From contig JAWKZG010000003.1 of the NCBI GenBank assembly GCA_041396125.1, forward strand, positions 186,001 to 250,000: a stretch of DNA of 64,000 nucleotides, written 5' to 3'. The notes below the pieces were generated by a model. It saw only the letters and a list, made by a program, of their open reading frames with translations, had not been told where the DNA came from and did not search any database. The first letter of the stretch is position 1. Each line of letters starts with the position of its first letter. Origin of the DNA: JAWKZG01 sp041396125. Lineage in GTDB: Bacteria; Pseudomonadota; Gammaproteobacteria; Competibacterales; Competibacteraceae. The translations under genes and the position numbers were made by a program. This document shows, one piece after another, positions 1 through 8,420 of this stretch.

Positions 1-38
1 TGCGGCAGGTTTACAAAATGTTTTACGCGGGTTCAGGC

Positions 39-248
39 TCAGTCATTTAATTCCAGCAGGTGCTGCTCGATTTTGACCAATTCATCCGCCATCTCCCTGA
101 TTGCAGCATCCACGATAACGCGCTCTTGTGCCAATACCTTATTGCCGGATAAGCTCTGAGCTTCACGGGCGATATACACGAAAAAATCGCGCAGTTCATC
201 GCGGCGGCGTATTAGTTCTTGCTTGACCGAGCCTATCTGCTGATTCAT
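39..248 (-). CDS. Small helical protein of unknown function
   Basis: This 69-residue, charged protein lacks a signal peptide or membrane segment, and its heptad-like pattern (repeated Glu, Arg and Leu) suggests coiled helices. I chose the ATG at 248 because AGGAG lies about seven bases before it; an earlier ATG at 269 would put that site inside the gene. It is the last gene of a leftward run that starts with an FNR-type regulator and continues through a phasin-like gene, so it may belong to the same polymer or redox function. I do not recognise the family. The 91 bases before it hold nothing clear. Confidence 0.55.
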   Translation of the reverse strand: MNQQIGSVKQELIRRRDELRDFFVYIAREAQSLSGNKVLAQERVIVDAAIREMADELVKIEQHLLELND

Positions 249-339
249 TCGCCCTGCTCCTGCCTGCATGGATCACTGCATTATTCAAAAGCGTGTTGCG
301 AAATGCCCTGATCCAGATCAACAGGTGGTGCGGTTGCCG

Positions 340-918
340 TTATTTAGCCCTGGTAGGCCTGTTTGCTGAAGTTCGGTCTGTTACAGGCTCATCTGACGTA
401 GCATCGCCGGTTGCAGCCTGGGCCGATTGTTTGAGCATTTCTGTGGCCATTGTTGTTGGCATCGCCAGCCAGGCTTGCGCAACACCGGTATACGCCTGCC
501 AGAATTTTTGCATGGCCTCCAGCCCCTGGTTCATGTCTATCTGTTTCCGGGCAGGTTGCAGGCCCGCCTGACAGGCATCCCAACAGGCTTCTTCGGCTTC
601 CGCCCAATCGGATACAGCGGCATCCATCGCTTTCGCCCAGGCCGCGACAGCCTGATTGTGGCCATTATTCGCGGCTATCGTCTGAAAGTAGTTATGCGCC
701 CATTTAATACGATTTTGCCGACTTGTTTTAAAAGCCTGCCCGCTCGCCAGCAGGGTTTGCTGCCACATGCTGAACCCGGGATTATCTTCCCAGCGCAAAT
801 GCTTGCTGTCTGCACCAGCCAGCGTTGTTAAATAGGCCTGCATGATCTGCTGCTGTGAGCCAGCCCAGTCTTCCAGCAAATCCGCCGCCCCTTCATGCAG
901 GTTTTTTTTGAGTGTCAT
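340..918 (-). CDS. Phasin-like hypothetical protein
   Basis: The 192-residue protein is almost wholly helical by composition, rich in Ala, Gln and Trp, with no signal peptide or membrane segment. Tryptophans recur on amphipathic helices (about residues 18, 43, 52, 73, 94, 105 and 113), and the C-terminal 30 residues are Ala/Thr rich and disordered. Small phasins and PHA-synthase partner proteins have this look, but I see no diagnostic motif, so polyhydroxyalkanoate granule binding is inference. Its ATG overlaps the stop of the upstream regulator by four bases (ATGA), which suggests translational coupling. Confidence 0.55.
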   Translation of the reverse strand: MTLKKNLHEGAADLLEDWAGSQQQIMQAYLTTLAGADSKHLRWEDNPGFSMWQQTLLASGQAFKTSRQNRIKWAHNYFQTIAANNGHNQAVAAWAKAMDAAVSDWAEAEEACWDACQAGLQPARKQIDMNQGLEAMQKFWQAYTGVAQAWLAMPTTMATEMLKQSAQAATGDATSDEPVTDRTSANRPTRAK

Positions 919-1670
919 GGCTGCTGCTCCACAGTAGTGCTCAGGCCCGCCAGCATCACCAGACGGGTTTGATCAAGAATCTGGACATGACGCCGCTGGA
1001 TTCGCACCAGCGCTTCGTCCTGAAAACGACCGAAGATGCGGCTTATCGTCTCCGATGCCAAACCCAGATAATCACCGATTTCCGTGCGGCTCATACTGAT
1101 ATTGAACTCTTGCGGGGAATAGCCGCGCTTGGCGTAGCGCGTTGATAAATCCAGCAGAAAGCTGGCCATTCGGCCATCGGCGCTTTTCTTGCTTTTCAAC
1201 AAAAGCAAAGCACACTCGCGGGCCAGTTCGCGCTGGTACAGCTGGGTCAATAACTGCTGTAAGGTATTGGTGCGCTGCGATAATGCCTGCAGACGCTGGT
1301 AATTGATTTGTCCGATGGAACTGGTTTCCAGCGCCACCGCAGAAAAACCGTGCACCCGTTTATCAATCGCTTCCGGACCGATCACATCGCCTGGCAGGTA
1401 GAAACCAAACACGATCGCTTCGCCCTCGTCACTGACTGTGAACATCTTGACGGAACCGGAATAGACGGCATAAAGCGAATGAAAGGAATCACCGGCCAGG
1501 AATAAATGATCGCCCCGTTTCAGTGTGCGACGCTCTTTAAGTGCGGGCTCGAACGCCGCCAGGCTGGCACTGGCTGCTGTCTGACGCGGCCCTGCCTGAA
1601 GCGGCCCTGCCTGACTCTGCGCAATCCGCAGGGCAGGCGACTCTGATTGTAGCGGGTTAGCATAGATCAC
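915..1670 (-). CDS. FNR/CRP-family transcriptional regulator lacking Fe-S cysteines
   Basis: A 251-residue regulator with a cyclic-nucleotide-binding-like beta roll (about residues 40-140), a dimer helix and a winged helix. The recognition helix carries Glu207, Ser210 and Arg211 (SETISRIFGRF), the FNR signature for TTGAT-type half sites. E. coli FNR uses four cysteines for its oxygen-labile cluster; here the only cysteine is Cys153, on the dimer helix, so cluster-based oxygen sensing is not expected. I prefer the GTG at 1670 because AGGAGG sits six bases upstream of it; a GTG at 1685 would place that site in the coding region. It is first of a run with the phasin-like gene. Confidence 0.9.
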   Translation of the reverse strand: MIYANPLQSESPALRIAQSQAGPLQAGPRQTAASASLAAFEPALKERRTLKRGDHLFLAGDSFHSLYAVYSGSVKMFTVSDEGEAIVFGFYLPGDVIGPEAIDKRVHGFSAVALETSSIGQINYQRLQALSQRTNTLQQLLTQLYQRELARECALLLLKSKKSADGRMASFLLDLSTRYAKRGYSPQEFNISMSRTEIGDYLGLASETISRIFGRFQDEALVRIQRRHVQILDQTRLVMLAGLSTTVEQQP

Positions 1671-1794
1671 GATGGCCCTCCTCACTGTATTGCAATTTAT
1701 AAACTTAATGCTTTGTAACAGTGTGGCAGCGCCAGCACAGGGATACTATCCGAGCAACCGCTTACGCAACTTCACGTAAGGGGAAACCGCAATT

Positions 1795-4551
1795 TCAGGC
1801 CAGCATGTTGTGAATCAGGGTCAGCAGCTCCTGCGCCTCGATGGGCTTATGCAGTACCCGGCAATCACTAGCCTCAGCCGAACGCAGTTTATGAACAGAC
1901 ATATCGCCCGTCATCAAGATAGCCGGCAGATGCTTGGCCACCGTTTCCCGGATCTGCCTGATCAGCTCAAGACCATTACAATTACCGGGCAGGCGATAAT
2001 CAGAAATAATCAGCGCCGGTACCCCGTTATCCAGCGCTGCCAGCGCCTGCTCACTGTTTGCGGCGCTGACTACCTGATAGCCCCCGGTTTCCAGCAGTAA
2101 CTGGGTGGCTTGCAGTACACTGGGATCATCTTCGATTAACAGCAGCGGCATACTGCGCCTGACAGGAACCGCGGCTGTTATTTCACCGCCGGGCGTTTTT
2201 GTACGGTTAGCCAGCCCGGTTTGCAGCAGGGACGCCAGGGGCACCAGAACACTGAAACACGAGCCCTTGCCCAAGTTCGAGTGCAGGCTGACAGGGTGGC
2301 GCAGTAATTGCGCCAGGCGCTGCACAATGGCCAGCCCCAGGCCAAACCCTTTACTGTGATCACGGGATGGATTATCCGACTGATAAAACTCTTCGAAAAT
2401 CACTTCCTGCTGCTCCTGGGCGATGCCCGGTCCCGTATCCCGGACTTCGATACGCAATAGCTCACCCTGCCGGCGACAGCCCACCAGCACTTTCCCTGCA
2501 GTTGTGTATTTGAGCGCATTGGACAATAAATTCTCCACAATTTGTCCCAGCAGAATACGGTCACTGCAGATCCCCCTCGAACAAGGGACAATATGCAATT
2601 GCAACCCCTGCTTTTCGGCGCTTGTGGCGTAATTGTCGGCCAATCGCTGCAACAGTTCAGACACCGGAAACGGGGTGACAGCCGGTTGAATAACACCAGC
2701 TTCAAGGCGGCTGATATCCAGCAGAGCACCCAGCAGTTTCTGCATTGCCTGAATGGCAGTCTGCTGTTTTTTGACAATAGCGTTCAAAGACGGCGCTGTC
2801 AGCATCAGGTCCAGCGTGCCACTGAGCAGACTGATGGTCTGCAAGGGCTGACGCAGATCATGGCTGGCGGCGGCCAGAAAACGTGTTTTAGCCTGATTGA
2901 CGCGCTCCGCCTCACGTTTGGCTTTGTGCAGTGCCTCTTCTGCCTGGGCACGTTCTGTGACATCCCGCACGGCAGCGGCTACACGCATACCATCAAGGGT
3001 ATCAATCGGACTCAGGCTGACTTCAATGGGAAACTCGACCGCAGATTTTTTGCGCCCGAATAGGGCTCTGTTTTGTCCCATGGCCCGAAACCGGGGCTGC
3101 CGGAAATAAGCCTCATACTGCTGCCTGTGCTGCGCTGCGAAACGTGCCGGCAACAGACATTCAACTGCCTGGCCAATCAATTCATCACGTTGATAATCAA
3201 AGAGTATTTCGGCCTGGTCATTGACCAGTCGAATAATGCCTTGTCGATCAACAATTACTGTGGCGTCCGGCGCGGCATCAATGAACTGACGAAACATCTG
3301 TTCGGCCCGTCGCCGTTCATTGTTTTCCCGCCGTAACCGCTCATTGGCTGTAGCCAGCTCAGCGGTACGGGCTGCTACCCGTTGCTCCAGCATTTGATGG
3401 CTTTGCTGCAACACCTGCTCATTTTTTTTACGTTCGGTAATATCGGTTTGAATACCGACAAAATGCGTAACAGCGCCGCTTTCATCACGGATCGGGGCAA
3501 CCCGCAGTTCATTCCAGAACAGCGTTCCGTCCTTACGATAATTACGCAGTTCGACGCTGACCGGCCGGTGTTGCTGCAAAGCGTTACTGACCTGCTCAAT
3601 GGCGGCCTGATTGCGGTCATCACCCTGCAAAAAACGGCAATTTTGGCCAATCATGTCCTGCGCGCTATAACCGGTCATGCGTTCGAACGCCGGATTGACA
3701 TAAATAACAGGGTGATCCGCCTGCAATGCATCGCACATCACCACCCCGTTCACTGAAGCCTCCAGCGCCCGATTGCGAACCATCAGATCGGCCTCGGCTT
3801 TGTCGCGCTGCGCGATGTAGCTGACGATGGCCTGCGACGCAGTTTCCATATCTCGCGCCAAAGCCCCTAATTCGTCATGTCCGCGAATGGGAATGAGGTG
3901 AATCGGGCTGCGCGTCGCAATACCGGTTGCCGCCTGCTGCAGAATGCGAATGGGCCGCAGCAGAAACTGCCGAAACAATAGCCAGACCAGAACCGTCGTC
4001 AGCAATGCACACAACAGCGCAGCACTCAGCATAGCAATGCGCACAGGCTCCAGCGCTGCCATGACATGGGTTTCATCCTCACCGAGAATAATGACCCAAT
4101 CCCAGGGCGCAAAGTAACGCGCCGTGTAAATGATCTTTCCGGTATCACCATGTTGTGCGACATCAGTCTGGCGGACAGCCTGTTGGATAGCATGCTGCAA
4201 CTCTGGCGCAGCATGGGCCTGGTCCGGAAGGCTTGCCAATAACTGCCCGGTGCTGGCAAAAATAAATAATTCTACTCGTGGCACCCGGCGCGGGTAGCTC
4301 TCAAGCAGCGTTTGCGCGTGCTGGCGATAGTCCGGATTGTCCGCTCCAGCTCCCGATTCAAGGGATTGCTGCTGCAGGTACAAAGGCTGGACATGATCCT
4401 GCAGCAAATCATCCAGCAGCAGATCGAGGATCGTATAGGCGTCCTTGTATTTATCCTGCTGCTCCTGCTGATAAAGCCACCAGCCCAGCCCTAATATAGT
4501 CAGGGTCAGCAGCGGCAACAGCGTTAGTAACAGCTTTGTTTGCAGGCGCAT
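1795..4551 (-). CDS. LOV-domain hybrid histidine kinase (probable blue-light sensor)
   Basis: The 918-residue protein has an N-terminal membrane segment (7-27), a periplasmic Cache-like sensor (30-165), a second membrane segment (172-195), HAMP, a first PAS (258-375), a coiled coil, a second PAS (418-535), HisKA with His564, an ATPase domain (Asn678; DTGPGI at 705; GFGLGL at 735) and a receiver (802-918) with Asp851. The first PAS has the full LOV signature: GQNCRFLQ with Cys305, NYRKDG and FWN around 337-347, and FVGIQ at 364. In LOV proteins that cysteine forms the light-driven flavin adduct. A periplasmic sensor plus LOV suggests integration of a ligand and light. The output partner is not next door and must act in trans. 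Confidence 0.93.
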   Translation of the reverse strand: MRLQTKLLLTLLPLLTLTILGLGWWLYQQEQQDKYKDAYTILDLLLDDLLQDHVQPLYLQQQSLESGAGADNPDYRQHAQTLLESYPRRVPRVELFIFASTGQLLASLPDQAHAAPELQHAIQQAVRQTDVAQHGDTGKIIYTARYFAPWDWVIILGEDETHVMAALEPVRIAMLSAALLCALLTTVLVWLLFRQFLLRPIRILQQAATGIATRSPIHLIPIRGHDELGALARDMETASQAIVSYIAQRDKAEADLMVRNRALEASVNGVVMCDALQADHPVIYVNPAFERMTGYSAQDMIGQNCRFLQGDDRNQAAIEQVSNALQQHRPVSVELRNYRKDGTLFWNELRVAPIRDESGAVTHFVGIQTDITERKKNEQVLQQSHQMLEQRVAARTAELATANERLRRENNERRRAEQMFRQFIDAAPDATVIVDRQGIIRLVNDQAEILFDYQRDELIGQAVECLLPARFAAQHRQQYEAYFRQPRFRAMGQNRALFGRKKSAVEFPIEVSLSPIDTLDGMRVAAAVRDVTERAQAEEALHKAKREAERVNQAKTRFLAAASHDLRQPLQTISLLSGTLDLMLTAPSLNAIVKKQQTAIQAMQKLLGALLDISRLEAGVIQPAVTPFPVSELLQRLADNYATSAEKQGLQLHIVPCSRGICSDRILLGQIVENLLSNALKYTTAGKVLVGCRRQGELLRIEVRDTGPGIAQEQQEVIFEEFYQSDNPSRDHSKGFGLGLAIVQRLAQLLRHPVSLHSNLGKGSCFSVLVPLASLLQTGLANRTKTPGGEITAAVPVRRSMPLLLIEDDPSVLQATQLLLETGGYQVVSAANSEQALAALDNGVPALIISDYRLPGNCNGLELIRQIRETVAKHLPAILMTGDMSVHKLRSAEASDCRVLHKPIEAQELLTLIHNMLA

Positions 4552-4745
4552 TGTGCGGTATTCAGGCAGCTAAGAGAGTGGAATTGGGACAGAGGATTTA
4601 TCCTCCGGCAGACAAACCCGACAAAACACTACCTTACAGGCGCAAAGACAGGCGGGGAAGTTAAATACGATGAGCAGCTGATACAGATCATAGTCTCTGC
4701 CCTGACCGGGGCAGCAGGGCAATGCTCACCCCGTCCGCCAGGAGC

Positions 4746-5345
4746 TTATGTGGATATATCGGGCCAGGCTGTGGTGTGTCCCCCGTGCCGCTGGATCATC
4801 AATTGCCCATCCTCTTGCCGCAGAACATCAGCATTATGTACCCGGAACTCGCCGCTGGCGCGCTCTTCCAGATAGCGTTCCAGGGTTTCCCGCACCACCG
4901 GAAACGCCAGCTCTGACCAGGGAATTTCATCCGCTGTCACCAGTCTGACCTCCAGACTTTCATCACCCGCACGGGCGTAGCCTTGTCCCAGCTCACCGCG
5001 AAACATGACGTACACCTGACTGATGTGTTTCAGGTTATAAATCCCGTACAACGCCATTTTTTCAGCCTGTGCGTGCGCCTCTTCCAACGCTTCGCGAGCA
5101 GCGGCCTCCATCGTGGTCTCGCCGTTTTCCATAAAACCGGCGGGCAGTGTCCAGAAGCCATAACGCGGTTCGATCGCGCGTCGGCATAACAGGATGCGTT
5201 CTTCCCAGCTGAGAATACAACCGGCCACAATTTTGGGATTACTGTAATGAATCGTCTGACAGGTCTGGCAGACATGACGCTCCCGGTTATCGCCCGGTGG
5301 TACTTGCAGCACAACAGAAGCACCACAGCTACTGCAATAGTTCAT
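4746..5345 (-). CDS. Nudix hydrolase with N-terminal zinc ribbon
   Basis: The 199-residue protein opens with a zinc ribbon (Cys4, Cys7, Cys26, Cys29) followed by a Nudix fold. The Nudix box runs from Gly70 to about Ala90 and keeps the essential Glu residues (GETTMEAAAREALEEA), so a Mg-dependent hydrolase of nucleoside diphosphate-linked compounds is expected. Zinc-ribbon Nudix proteins include NADH pyrophosphatases, but this one lacks the SQPWPFPxS motif that marks NudC; the window has a separate true NudC. The substrate is therefore open (ADP-ribose, FAD or NAD-like). It sits alone between the LOV kinase and sohB. Confidence 0.85.
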   Translation of the reverse strand: MNYCSSCGASVVLQVPPGDNRERHVCQTCQTIHYSNPKIVAGCILSWEERILLCRRAIEPRYGFWTLPAGFMENGETTMEAAAREALEEAHAQAEKMALYGIYNLKHISQVYVMFRGELGQGYARAGDESLEVRLVTADEIPWSELAFPVVRETLERYLEERASGEFRVHNADVLRQEDGQLMIQRHGGHTTAWPDIST

Positions 5346-5563
5346 AGTTCGGTCTGACCTTTTTAAAACAGCGACTCAGATTTAAAAAACAACGATTCAA
5401 ACAATTCACCATAGCAGAAACCTGTAACAACCGGTATGACTGACAGAACACGGCATTAAACCCGCCTGTAATGGTTGCCAGAAACCCGCATGCTACCTAT
5501 AGTGGCGCATTTTATGCTCCGCAGGTGTTTTCAGCCTGACGGTATAACCAGCAGGAGTTCTAT

Positions 5564-6610
5564 GTGATTGAATTTATCAGCGATTACGGCTTGTTTCTAG
5601 CCAAATCGATAACGATTGTCGTGGCCATACTGATCACCGTAGGCGGCATCGTCGCGCTCTCCTTACGAAGCCAACATAAAGGCAAAGAGCACATTGAAGT
5701 CAAGCATCTCAACCAGCGTTATGATGATATCGCGCTGACACTGCAGTCGGCGATACTGCCAAAGAAAAAGTTCAAGCAATTACTGAAAGAACAGAAAAAA
5801 CAGCATAAGCACAGCGCGGACACGCCACATCGTCGGTTGTTCGTGCTTAATTTTCATGGCGACATCCGGGCCAACGCAGTAGCTTCTCTGCGCGAGGAAA
5901 TTACCGCAGTACTGACGGTCGCCAGCAGCGGCGATGAAGTGCTGGTCAGACTGGAAAGCGCCGGCGGTCTGGTTCATGCCTATGGTCTGGCAGCTTCTCA
6001 GCTGCAACGCTTGAAAGCCCATAACGTCAAGTTAACCGTTGCTGTGGACAAAGTCGCAGCCAGCGGCGGTTATCTGATGGCCTGCGTAGCGGATCGGATC
6101 ATTGCGGCGCCCTTTGCGGTCATTGGCTCCATTGGCGTGCTGGCGCAACTACCCAATTTTAATCGCTGGTTGAAAAAGAACGAAATTGATTTCGAACAAT
6201 TCACCGCCGGGGAATTCAAACGCACGGTGACGGTATTTGGCGAAAATACCCCGCAGGGGCGCGAGAAATTCCAGCAGGATCTGGAAGAAACACATGCCTT
6301 GTTCAAAGAATTTGTCAGCACCCATCGCAACCAGCTTGATATCGCGCAGGTTGCAACCGGCGAGCACTGGTACGGGAAACAGGCGCTGGATTTAAAACTG
6401 GTGGATGATCTGCAGACCAGTGATGATTATCTGTTAGACAGCCGGAAGGATGCCGAACTGTATGAAATCATCTACAGCGGCAAGAAAACGGTACTGGGGA
6501 AATTGCTGGGTGCCAGCGGACAACTGCTGGATCAATGTCTGGGTCGCCTACGCAATCAACTGCCAGGTCAGGCCGAAGATGACTGGTCGAACTCTCTGCC
6601 CAGATTATAG
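5564..6610 (+). CDS. sohB: SohB-type inner membrane peptidase (S49 family)
   Basis: The 348-residue protein has an N-terminal membrane anchor (10-33), a basic linker, and an S49 protease domain. The Ser-Lys dyad is visible as Ser167 (VAASGGY) and Lys219 (GEFKRT), matching SohB/SppA, and the length is that of E. coli SohB. The start is a GTG: the sequence ATGTGA at 5562-5567 makes the overlapping ATG useless because it runs straight into a stop, and AGGAG at 5553-5557 is well spaced for the GTG. The family degrades signal peptides or membrane-associated fragments at the periplasmic face. Confidence 0.92.
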   Translation: MIEFISDYGLFLAKSITIVVAILITVGGIVALSLRSQHKGKEHIEVKHLNQRYDDIALTLQSAILPKKKFKQLLKEQKKQHKHSADTPHRRLFVLNFHGDIRANAVASLREEITAVLTVASSGDEVLVRLESAGGLVHAYGLAASQLQRLKAHNVKLTVAVDKVAASGGYLMACVADRIIAAPFAVIGSIGVLAQLPNFNRWLKKNEIDFEQFTAGEFKRTVTVFGENTPQGREKFQQDLEETHALFKEFVSTHRNQLDIAQVATGEHWYGKQALDLKLVDDLQTSDDYLLDSRKDAELYEIIYSGKKTVLGKLLGASGQLLDQCLGRLRNQLPGQAEDDWSNSLPRL

Positions 6611-6613
6611 GGC

Positions 6614-6647
6614 AAAAAAAAAGCCCCGTCCTGGATCAGGGCGGGGC
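6614..6647 (-). terminator. Rho-independent terminator of the OmpA-like gene
   Basis: An 11-bp stem (AGCCCCGTCCT against AGGGCGGGGCT, one G-T pair) has an A-run on its left, which reads as a T-run for leftward transcripts. It lies between the convergent ends of sohB and the OmpA-like gene. Confidence 0.85.
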
Positions 6648-6673
6648 TGCTGCTTTAGCGTATCAGTCTATAA

Positions 6674-7266
6674 TTATTGAGGCTGATTGGCATCGACAGT
6701 GATATCAACCCGGCGGTTTTGCGCCCGGCCAGCGGGGTTATCGCTGCCATCAGGGTTGGTGTTCGGCGCAATCGGCTGCAATTCACCCATACCGCGAGTG
6801 GTGATCAGGCCAGAGTTAACGCCTTGAGCCACCAGAAAATCTGCTGCTGAAGCGGCACGGCGCTCAGACAATGCCTGGTTGTAGGCTTCGCTGCCAATGC
6901 TGTCGGTGTGACCAACGATGTCAACCGAATTGACCTGAACCTGCGACATATCGCTGGCCAGCTGTGACAGTCTTTGCTGAGCAGCGGGTTTCAGATCGGA
7001 GCGATCGAAATCGAAGGTCGCATCAGCGGCCAGGCTGACAATCATCGGACCCGGCTGCGGCTCCGGCTCTTTGGCCATGGCAGGCAGACATTCCGGAATA
7101 GCGGTGCCGCCGGCTGACAGCAGGCAATTGCCGAAAGGATCGCGCACTGCACCGCCACTGCCGCAGTTCAGGAAGGTTTATCCTGGGCCTGAACGACCGA
7201 GGTGGTGGTCAGCAGAACGACTGACGCTGCCACACCCAAACCTATCGTACCTAACTTGAATTTCAT
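6674..7266 (-). CDS. OmpA-like outer membrane/peptidoglycan-binding protein (frame broken)
   Basis: A strong ribosome site (GGAGGT) precedes the ATG at 7266, which begins a classic signal peptide (MKFKLGTIGL... ending VVQAQ). That frame stops after about 32 codons at 7171, while the mature protein continues in another frame down to 6674. Adding one A to the AAA near 7177 joins them through AQDKTFLNCG. The C-terminal domain (about 100 residues) is OmpA-type and keeps the diaminopimelate-contacting Asp and Arg (GHTDSIGSEAYNQALSERRA). The mature N-terminal part is short, so this is an OmpA-C protein rather than an eight-stranded porin. I judge the shift an indel error or a recent mutation. Confidence 0.8.
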
Positions 7267-7513
7267 AAAATAACCTCCAAAAGGTTGACCAATAAATAGA
7301 GAATGCAATACTTAAGAGAATAAAATATTCTAAACCAGATGTTTGTACGAGAAGATTTTGCGCCCGCGCTCGCAACAAAACTTACGATTACCAGTATAAT
7401 CTAAAGAACAAGCTTCTGTATCAAAAAAATTGTTTTAAGTTATGTAATGATACAACGCTGTGGCAAAATTGCAAAAGTTGTTGTGATTCAAACAACCCAG
7501 ATAAGGAGCGACC

Positions 7514-8215
7514 TTGCGTATTGCTTTAGTTGAAGACGACAGCGCGCTCGCTGAAATGATGGCTTTCTGGATCAGAGAAGCCGGCCATGAATGCCGAGTA
7601 TTGAAAGAAGGTGGAGCACTTATCCGTGAACTCGGCCACGATTCCATTGATACGGTTATTTTGGACTGGATGCTGCCAGACACAGACGGTATCCAGCTCC
7701 TGCAATGGATCCGAAAGAATGTCAATTGGCCCTTGCCGGTTATTTTTGTAACCGGCAAGGATTCTGAAGCCGACATTGTACGGGCCTTGACGGAAGGCGC
7801 TGATGACTACATGTCCAAGCCGGTGCAGCGGTTCGAACTGCTGGCGCGGATTGATGCCGTCAGTCGGCGTTCGCAGGCACAAGAACCCTCTCAGCAACTG
7901 CTCGATTTCGGCGCGTACACCATCGATGTGCAGACCCGCACTGTGAGCCTGAATGACGATCCGATCGAAATGACCCAGAAAGAATTCGATCTGGTGCTTT
8001 TTCTGTTTCGCAATGCCGGTCGGATTTTGTCTCGCGGACACATTATGGAAAGCGTTTGGGGCCGTAGCCCTGACCTTAACACGCGTACTGTTGATACCCA
8101 TATGAGCCGGATTCGCAGCAAACTTAAACTGCGCGCTGAAAATGGCTGGCGCTTGCGGGCTGTGTATCAGCACGGTTATCGCCTGGAGCCAACCCAACAG
8201 GCGCGCAAACGCTAA
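7514..8215 (+). CDS. OmpR-family response regulator
   Basis: A 233-residue two-domain regulator: receiver (1-118) with the acidic pair near residue 8, phosphoacceptor Asp in VILDWMLPDTDG near residue 56 and the switch Lys in SKPVQRFE near 102, then an OmpR/PhoB winged helix (about 130-225). The start is TTG at 7514, fixed by AAGGAG at 7503-7508. No kinase gene is adjacent, so it is an orphan that may take phosphate from one of the stand-alone kinases in the window. A strong hairpin follows directly. Confidence 0.9.
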   Translation: MRIALVEDDSALAEMMAFWIREAGHECRVLKEGGALIRELGHDSIDTVILDWMLPDTDGIQLLQWIRKNVNWPLPVIFVTGKDSEADIVRALTEGADDYMSKPVQRFELLARIDAVSRRSQAQEPSQQLLDFGAYTIDVQTRTVSLNDDPIEMTQKEFDLVLFLFRNAGRILSRGHIMESVWGRSPDLNTRTVDTHMSRIRSKLKLRAENGWRLRAVYQHGYRLEPTQQARKR

Positions 8216-8231
8216 CAAGTGAATCTGCCGA

Positions 8232-8266
8232 TGCTGCCTGCTGACACATTGTGTCAGCAGGCAGCA
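8232..8266. terminator. 16-bp perfect hairpin after the response regulator
   Basis: TGCTGCCTGCTGACAC pairs perfectly with its complement across a three-base loop (ATT). It begins 16 bases after the regulator's stop. There is no T-run, so it is either an imperfect terminator or an mRNA 3-prime stabiliser. Confidence 0.55.
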
Positions 8267-8420
8267 GTATTGTGCGCGTTATCTCCGGACCAATTGCGCC
8301 GGTAAATCACTTCAAATAACACTGACTTTAACCCCAAATACACAACGCCTGCGTTAAAGCATAAGAACGGCGCTCATCAGGAACGCCCGACAGCTTACCC
8401 AGTAACGCAGGAGTTTTCTC

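Noticed and set aside
3040..3310. A second LOV domain in the hybrid kinase
   Set aside because: The second PAS has no GxNCRFLQ motif and no photoactive Cys at the right place.
4746..5345. A second NudC gene
   Set aside because: It has a zinc ribbon and a Nudix box but lacks the SQPWPFPxS motif, so I left it as a general Nudix hydrolase.
7150..7200. Programmed frameshift in the OmpA-like gene
   Set aside because: There is no canonical slippery heptamer or downstream structure, and many other genes in the window show the same kind of indel.
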